In this document: piece by piece, positions 16,060 through 21,154 of the stretch | Position numbering within the stretch: position 1 is the first letter of the stretch | Layout: each line of letters starts with the position of its first letter | Virus record (IMG/VR): IMGVR_UViG_3300030107_004513 | Span: 1-21,154 of that record | Direction: 5' to 3' (one strand) | DNA length: 21,154 bases | Source: a virus | Notes under the pieces: generated by a model | Databases searched by the model: none | What the model was told of the DNA's origin: nothing | The model's input: the letters and a program-made list of their open reading frames with translations, nothing else | Made by a program: the position numbers and the translations under genes

Positions 16060-17910
16060 ATGGCAAGACTTCTTTCAGGCAGAGTAGGTGTAACTAGCTA
16101 CGCTGGTTTATCTACACATAGACAACAAACTCCAGGATTCCCGTCTTTTCTGAGTCTGGAAGAAACTGAACCTAACTTAGGTCTACCTGGTAATAATGAT
16201 CATGTATTGTATGGTGATGTAAATGGTAGAAGATACTGGGGTGCTCCATCAGGTGCTGCCTCAGGTGCAGTAGATGGTGTAACAGTACAGGATCAAGGTA
16301 TTACTCCTACTGGATATGCTGGATCTATTACTACACTAAACTTCAAGGGTAATGGTGTTGATGTATCAGAAGCGAAATATTCAGGTGGTACAGGTATAGA
16401 ACTAGGTATATCTACAATTACAATCAATAAGTCGGCACTCAATATACAGGATGCTAATGCATTCACAAGAATTACAGGTGTTACAACTTTCCGAGTAGGT
16501 GCAGGTCTATCCTTTATAGAACTACCTACAGGAAACTTTAGTTCTGGTATTGTATCAGTCTTCTCAGCAGCAGATGCTAAGATGGATTTCCAGACTGATT
16601 CTGGTGCTACTTCTTTAGAAGATATAGGTACGATACGTATTGGTTATGGTCTTACTATAACAGAATCTAGTTCAGGTATAGCATCTATTTCTCCGACTGG
16701 GCATATAGAGCATCTTAATGTTACTGGTATTGCTTCTGCTCCTATATTTGATGGTAACTTACAGGGTAATGTTACTGGTAACGTAACTGGTAATGTAACA
16801 GGTAACACAGCTGGTCAACATACTGGTGGTGTAGCTGGGGACGTAGTAGGCAACCTAACAGGTAATGTTACTGGTAACGTAAATTCTGGTATTGGTACTA
16901 TAACTCAGTTACGTGCTACAACTATTCAGACTACTGGTATTATAACTACTACTGCTGGATTCCAGGCTCCTGCAGGATCATTTGGATTTAGTGGTAACCT
17001 AAACTCTGCAGGTGTTAGTACAGTAGCATTCTTTAGTGGTACTAACATAGATGTTAGTGGTATAGCAACTGCTGATGGAGGATTTGTTGCTCCATCTGGT
17101 TCGCAAGGATTTGTTGGTAAGTTGGTTGGCGATCATACAGGTAACGTATACAGTACAGGTATTAACACAGCAACCACTATTAGTGGTACTACTGCTACCT
17201 ATACTAGTTTTGTTGGATCACTTACAGGTTCATCATCTCTTGTTGACATTTCTAATGAGACAGGAGATTCAACATGTAACATATTGTTCTCACAAAATGC
17301 AACTGGGTCTCAAGCAGTAAAATCAAATTCAAATCTAACCTTTGATGCTGCTGCAGGTATAGTTACTGCAACTGGATTCGCAGGTGATGGTAGTAGACTT
17401 ACTAGTTTACCTGCTGCCCAGTTGACAGGTGTATTACCTAATCTTGATGGTTCATCACTCAATGGTGTAGTAACATCTTCAGTTGATATTACAGCAACTA
17501 ATACAACTAGTGCTGACCATTTTGTTCTGTTTGCAGACTCAGCAACAGGTGTTGAACAAGTAAGAAGTGATACTGACTTCAAATATAATCCAGGAACAAA
17601 TACTCTAACTGCTGCTAATTTTGCTGGTAGTTGTACAGGTTTGACTGGTGATCCTAATATAGCGGTCACTGATGTTACTTTGAAAGGTAATTTGTTACCA
17701 GATACTAATGATACTAGAAATTTAGGATCAACAACTCTAAGGTTTGCTAATATCTATACTGCTGATATGCATTTCTCTAACAATGCATCCAGTCCAAACT
17801 CGGTTGATGGCACTTGGGGTGATTGGACACTTCAAGAAGGAGAGGAAGATATATTCATGCTAAACAATCGTACAGGTAAAAAGTACAAGATCAACCTGAC
17901 AGAAGTATAA
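16060..17910 (+). CDS. Tail-fibre-like protein with GNVTG repeats
   Basis: A 616-aa protein. The N-terminus (MARLLSGRVGVTSYAGLSTH, then GDVNGRRYWGAPSG) probably anchors it to the virion. The middle (about 100-225) is beta-rich. Residues 232-277 form a GN-x-TGN repeat. After this come alternating fibre strands (GIATADGGFVAPSGSQGF, STGINTATTISGTTATY) and a segment FVLFADSATGVEQVRSD with YNPGTNTLTAANF. The C-terminus has TNDTRNLGSTTLRFANIY and ends with WGDWTLQEGEEDIFMLNNRT and GKKYKINLTEV, an ending I associate with cyanophage fibre proteins. No peptidase S74 chaperone is visible. GGAGA at 16044-16048 gives the ribosome binding site. The start abuts the 112-aa gene's stop. Function: probably a fibre or fibre segment for host contact. 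Confidence 0.65.
   Translation: MARLLSGRVGVTSYAGLSTHRQQTPGFPSFLSLEETEPNLGLPGNNDHVLYGDVNGRRYWGAPSGAASGAVDGVTVQDQGITPTGYAGSITTLNFKGNGVDVSEAKYSGGTGIELGISTITINKSALNIQDANAFTRITGVTTFRVGAGLSFIELPTGNFSSGIVSVFSAADAKMDFQTDSGATSLEDIGTIRIGYGLTITESSSGIASISPTGHIEHLNVTGIASAPIFDGNLQGNVTGNVTGNVTGNTAGQHTGGVAGDVVGNLTGNVTGNVNSGIGTITQLRATTIQTTGIITTTAGFQAPAGSFGFSGNLNSAGVSTVAFFSGTNIDVSGIATADGGFVAPSGSQGFVGKLVGDHTGNVYSTGINTATTISGTTATYTSFVGSLTGSSSLVDISNETGDSTCNILFSQNATGSQAVKSNSNLTFDAAAGIVTATGFAGDGSRLTSLPAAQLTGVLPNLDGSSLNGVVTSSVDITATNTTSADHFVLFADSATGVEQVRSDTDFKYNPGTNTLTAANFAGSCTGLTGDPNIAVTDVTLKGNLLPDTNDTRNLGSTTLRFANIYTADMHFSNNASSPNSVDGTWGDWTLQEGEEDIFMLNNRTGKKYKINLTEV
16753..16890 (+). repeat. In-gene GNVTG short repeats
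   Basis: A run of near-identical 12-nt and 24-nt units (GGTAATGTTACT, GGTAACGTAACT and variants) encodes G-N-[VTL]-x repeats, residues 232-277 of the 616-aa fibre. A shorter run of the same motif (about 20524-20580) occurs in the last fibre gene. Such coiled beta repeats are typical of fibre shafts and can change copy number by recombination. Confidence 0.7.
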
Positions 17911-17913
17911 ATA
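17906..17913 (+). promoter_or_regulatory. T4-type late promoter TATAAATA
   Basis: A perfect late consensus overlaps the stop codon (TAA 17908-17910) of the 616-aa gene and lies 37 nt before the ATG at 17943. This gives the last fibre gene its own late promoter. Confidence 0.7.
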
Positions 17914-17942
17914 TAAAGGATTAGGATTCTAAAATACCCGTT

Positions 17943-20900
17943 ATGTCAAGAGGAAGAGAGCTATCCAAGGTAGGTGGACTGACTCAGACTATCGCTGGAA
18001 TATCAACTTTTGTTGGTATCTCAACCTTTGCGTCTGACGTTAGAATTCACGGAAAATTAGATGTAGATGGTGATATAGTATACAACGAGATGACCGCAGT
18101 CAACCAAAAGTTGACGGGTATATCGACAGTAAATGATATTAGAGTAGATAGGAATCTTATAGTAGCAGGTATTGCAACCTTTACTACAGCATTAGCAAAC
18201 AGTAATCTAGCAAATAGTTCAGTATCCTTTGGTGGTGTATCAGTAGCACTTGGAGCAGCAGATGCAACTCCAGCGTTCAATTTAGCAGATGCTACTGGTT
18301 ATCCTACTTCATCACTAAGTGGTACTATAACCAACGCTCAACTAGCAGGTTCAATAGCGAATGCTAAGTTAGCAAACAGTACTGTATCCTTTGGTGGTAT
18401 ATCACTAGCACTAGGTGCAACAGATGCTACTCCAGCGTTCAACCTAGCAGATGCTACTGGTTATCCTACTTCATCTTTGAGTGGTACTATAACCAACGCT
18501 CAACTAGCAGGTTCAATAGCGAATGCTAAGTTAGCAAGCAGCAGTATATCTATTGGTGGTGTATCATTAGCATTAGGTGCAACAGATGCTACTCCAGCAT
18601 TTGATTTAGCAGATGCTACAAACTATCCTACATCATCTTTGAGTGGTACTATAACCAATGCACAACTTGCAGGTTCAATAGCAAATGATAAGTTAGCAGG
18701 TTCAATAGCAAATGCTAAGTTAGCAAACAGTACTGTATCTTATGGTGGTGTATCATTAGCACTTGGTGCAACTGACGCTACTCCAGCATTTGATCTACAG
18801 GATGCTACGGGTTATCCTACAAGTAGTCTAACTGGTACTATAAGTAATGCTCAGTTAGGTGGATCAATAGCGAATGCTAAGTTAGCAAATAGTTCAGTAT
18901 CCTTTGGTGGTATATCAGTAGCATTAGGTGCTGCGGATGCTACTCCAGCATTTGATCTACAAGATGCTACAGGTTATCCTACTTCTAGTCTTACTGGTAC
19001 TATAACCAACGCTCAACTAGCAGGTTCTATTGCTAATGCTAAGTTATCAAATAGCACAGTATCTTATGGTGGTGTATCATTAGCACTTGGTGCAACTGAT
19101 GCAACTCCAGCATTCAACCTAGCAGATGCTACAGGACTACCAATAAGTTCAGGTGTATCTGGATTAGCAGCAAACGTTGCTACATTCTTAGGTACTCCAA
19201 GTTCTGCTAATCTACTCGCTGCATTGACAGACGAGACAGGTACAGGAAATGCTGTTTTCTCAGCATCACCAACTCTTACTGGTACTGTTGTTGCTGCAAA
19301 CTTAGATATATCTGGGGCAGTTGATATTGATGGACACTTAGATGCTGATAACGTAAGCATTGCAGGTATCACAACCTTTGCTGCTGCTACTACATTCACA
19401 GGAGCAATTGATGCAAATGGTGGAGCGACGATTGATAATATTCAGATTGGTGTTACTAACGATAATGAGGTTGATACATCATCAGGTAACTTAGTAATAG
19501 ACTCGGCAGGTGGTACTGTTACTGTTGATGATAACTTGATTATCAGTGGTAACTTGACTGTAAATGGTACAACCAATACTGTCAACTCTACCACAGTTAC
19601 TATCGCTGATAAAAACTTCCAAGTTGCTACTGGAGCTGCTGATGATGCTGCAGCTGACGGTGGTGGTTTGACGGTAGACAGTGGAGATGGAGATAAGACA
19701 TGGAATTTTGAAGCAACAGGTGATAACTGGGGTTCTAACCAGAACATCAACATTGCAACTGGTAAATCATATAAAATTAATAATAGTGCAATACTGAATG
19801 CAACCACACTAGGTTCATCTGTTGTAGCATCTTCACTAACAAGTGTAGGTACTATTGCTACTGGTGTTTGGCAGGGAACTGCAATCGCAAATGGTTACTT
19901 AGCAAATAGTACAGTATCTTATGGTGGTGTATCACTATCATTAGGTGGATCTGACGGCACTCCAGCATTTGACTTGAGTGATGCTACTAACTATCCTACT
20001 TCAAGTTTGAGTGGTACTATAACCAACGCTCAACTTGCAGGTTCTATTACCAACGCTAAGTTAGCAGGTTCTATTGCTAACAGTAAGTTTTCAATCTCTG
20101 CATTGAATATTGACGGTGGTACTGACATTGGTGCTGATATTGTCAACGCTGACGAAATTATTATTGATGATGGTGGTGGTGGAACCAATAGACGTTCCGA
20201 CATGACCAGAGTTAAGAAGTTTATTTGGTCTTCTGCATCTGGTGATGCTACTGCTAGTGATAGTGGTGCAATTACTCTTGCAAACTCAGGAGTATCTGCA
20301 GGTACAGTTGGATCTAGTTCAGCGATTCCTATCCTTACTATTGATGCTAAAGGTAGAATAACATCTACTTCTACAAGTTCTATTGATAGCACTGCTATTT
20401 CGCAGGGCAACTCAAGTATGACTGTCTCTGACAGTGGTACTGGTAGTATTGTAGCAGCAATTGATGGGTCAACACTTGCAACATTCGCTGCTGCAGGTAT
20501 CACACTATCATCTGGAGCATTTGTTGGTAACCTAACAGGTAACGTAACTGGTAACACATCTGGTTCATCTGGATCTTGTACTGGTAACGCTGCTACTGCA
20601 ACAAAACTTGCAGCGACAAAAACTATCGCTGGAGTTGCTTTTGATGGTTCATCAAACATATCGTTGAATAACAACGCTATTACTAACGGTGCTGGTTACA
20701 TAACAAGTTCAGGAACATCTGCTGCTTGTTCTGGTAACGCTGCTACTGCTACATTAGCGTCTAGTTCTACTATAAGTGCTAATAATAGTAACAACGAAAC
20801 TGTTTACCCAGTATTTGTAGATGGTGCTACAGGCACACAAGGATTAGAATCTGATACAGGATTCAGTTACAATCCAAGTTCAAATACATTGACAGCAGGT

Positions 20901-21154
20901 ACCTTTAGTGGTGCTTTATCTGGAAACGCAACTACTGCAACTTCAGCAACTAACGCTGATACAGTTGATAGTTTACATGCTTCCAGTTTCGTTAGATCAG
21001 ACACTTCAGACACAATGTCTGGAACTTTAACAATGTCTGGAAACATTGTACCTAATGCAAATGGTACAAGAAACTTAGGTGCAAGTGGAACAAGATGGGC
21101 AAACGTCTACAGTTCTGACTTAGATCTAAGTAACGAGGCGAAAGGTGCTAACAA
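17943..21154 (+). CDS. Long repetitive tail-fibre protein (3' end beyond window)
   Basis: Open from ATG 17943 to the window end with no stop in 1070 codons. The N-terminus has GISTF-type repeats (GLTQTIAGISTFVGISTF, then VRIHGKLDVDGDIVYN). Residues 89-398 are 54-aa tandem repeats (LANSxVSxGGVS, DATPAF, TNAQLAGSIANAK). Next is a widely seen phage fibre motif (VATFLGTPSSANLLAAL, TDETGTGNAVFSASPTLTGT). Around 530-590 comes a module with NLTVNGTTNTVNSTTVTI and TWNFEATGDNW. A further 54-aa unit lies at 653-706, then GNVTG repeats, ADTVDSLHASSFVRSDTSDT and NGTRNLGASGTRWANVYSSD. The last segment matches a part near the C-terminus of the 616-aa fibre, so the protein probably ends a short way past the window. 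The leader has only weak Shine-Dalgarno-like TAGGA (17922-17926). It is very likely a distal host-recognition fibre. Confidence 0.7.
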   Translation, partial: MSRGRELSKVGGLTQTIAGISTFVGISTFASDVRIHGKLDVDGDIVYNEMTAVNQKLTGISTVNDIRVDRNLIVAGIATFTTALANSNLANSSVSFGGVSVALGAADATPAFNLADATGYPTSSLSGTITNAQLAGSIANAKLANSTVSFGGISLALGATDATPAFNLADATGYPTSSLSGTITNAQLAGSIANAKLASSSISIGGVSLALGATDATPAFDLADATNYPTSSLSGTITNAQLAGSIANDKLAGSIANAKLANSTVSYGGVSLALGATDATPAFDLQDATGYPTSSLTGTISNAQLGGSIANAKLANSSVSFGGISVALGAADATPAFDLQDATGYPTSSLTGTITNAQLAGSIANAKLSNSTVSYGGVSLALGATDATPAFNLADATGLPISSGVSGLAANVATFLGTPSSANLLAALTDETGTGNAVFSASPTLTGTVVAANLDISGAVDIDGHLDADNVSIAGITTFAAATTFTGAIDANGGATIDNIQIGVTNDNEVDTSSGNLVIDSAGGTVTVDDNLIISGNLTVNGTTNTVNSTTVTIADKNFQVATGAADDAAADGGGLTVDSGDGDKTWNFEATGDNWGSNQNINIATGKSYKINNSAILNATTLGSSVVASSLTSVGTIATGVWQGTAIANGYLANSTVSYGGVSLSLGGSDGTPAFDLSDATNYPTSSLSGTITNAQLAGSITNAKLAGSIANSKFSISALNIDGGTDIGADIVNADEIIIDDGGGGTNRRSDMTRVKKFIWSSASGDATASDSGAITLANSGVSAGTVGSSSAIPILTIDAKGRITSTSTSSIDSTAISQGNSSMTVSDSGTGSIVAAIDGSTLATFAAAGITLSSGAFVGNLTGNVTGNTSGSSGSCTGNAATATKLAATKTIAGVAFDGSSNISLNNNAITNGAGYITSSGTSAACSGNAATATLASSSTISANNSNNETVYPVFVDGATGTQGLESDTGFSYNPSSNTLTAGTFSGALSGNATTATSATNADTVDSLHASSFVRSDTSDTMSGTLTMSGNIVPNANGTRNLGASGTRWANVYSSDLDLSNEAKGAN
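18207..19136 (+). repeat. Tandem 162-bp coding repeats (54-aa units) in the last fibre gene
   Basis: Units begin at 18207, 18369, 18531, 18720 and 18882, each 162 bp, with a partial sixth unit from 19044 (shared for about 31 codons). An extra 27-bp piece (18693-18719, LAGSIANAK) follows unit three. A 58-bp stretch is identical between units one and two (18318-18375 and 18480-18537), which points to recent duplication or gene conversion. Other units differ mainly at silent or conservative positions. Confidence 0.8.
19899..20087 (+). repeat. Isolated copy of the 54-aa repeat unit
   Basis: One more 162-bp unit (19899-20060; LANSTVSYGGVS to LAGSITNAK) followed by the 27-bp LAGSIANSK piece (20061-20087). 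It lies about 760 bp after the main array in the same frame, so the repeat was spread to a second site in the fibre. Confidence 0.75.

Noticed and set aside
17310-17669. Minus-strand open frame of 119 codons
   Set aside because: It lies wholly within the 616-aa fibre gene and resembles no family.
17911-17942. Looked for a terminator between the two last fibre genes
   Set aside because: No GC-rich hairpin followed by a T run is visible here, nor in the other short gaps of the window.
18207-19136. Regular direct repeats considered as a CRISPR array
   Set aside because: The units are 162 bp, in frame and fully coding, with no distinct spacers.
19064-19807. Two minus-strand open frames (19064-19399 and 19442-19807)
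   Set aside because: These are composition shadows of the repeat-rich + strand gene; part of the first even mirrors the 54-aa repeat.
20030-20674. 214-codon open frame on the minus strand inside the last fibre gene
   Set aside because: It is antisense to a clear repetitive fibre frame. Its Ala/Pro/Val-rich translation is the mirror of Gly/Ala/Thr codons, and no start context or motif is visible.

Overview
The window looks like part of the late structural (tail and tail-fibre) region of a marine T4-like myovirus. The best guess is a cyanophage of Prochlorococcus or Synechococcus. The reasons are: AT-rich DNA with A/T-ending codons; every gene on the + strand and tightly packed, often with stop/start overlaps; recognisable T4-type hub proteins (gp27-like, gp5-like); T4-type late promoters (TATAAATA) in front of the fibre genes; and very long Gly/Ser/Thr/Asn-rich fibre proteins of the kind known from cyanophages. 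The host is an inference; a related marine T4-like phage of another host is possible.

Layout. Positions 1-5379 hold the central tail and baseplate hub. They contain the 3' part of a tape-measure-like protein, a gp27-like hub protein, a small acidic His-rich protein, a gp5-like OB-fold hub protein with no visible lysozyme domain, and a separate beta-helical needle protein resembling the C-terminal part of T4 gp5. Positions 5381-6187 encode a virion-type protein with a conserved beta domain found in phage fibre and tip proteins. Positions 6183-7597 form a small accessory block: a 73-aa relative of that beta domain, a 2-oxoglutarate/Fe(II) dioxygenase overlapping it by 4 nt, a 62-aa unknown protein and a 108-aa membrane protein. 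This block carries two candidate host-type sigma-70 promoters with extended -10 elements.

Positions 7642-21154 hold the adhesion apparatus. A giant 1889-aa protein (beta-helix-like N-terminus, tail-collar C-terminus) comes first, then a 791-aa beta-helix fibre, a 112-aa small protein, a 616-aa fibre with GNVTG repeats, and the start of a very long fibre (over 1070 aa) with 54-aa tandem repeats, cut by the window end. Late promoters stand before the 1889-aa, 791-aa and last fibre genes.

The genes probably work together as follows. The tape measure, hub and needle build the tail core and piercing tip, and the downstream fibre and collar proteins form the host-recognition periphery. The dioxygenase block is the part least explained by tail assembly. 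There is no RNA gene, CRISPR array, transposon or clear terminator, and no gap above 300 bases lacks a gene.
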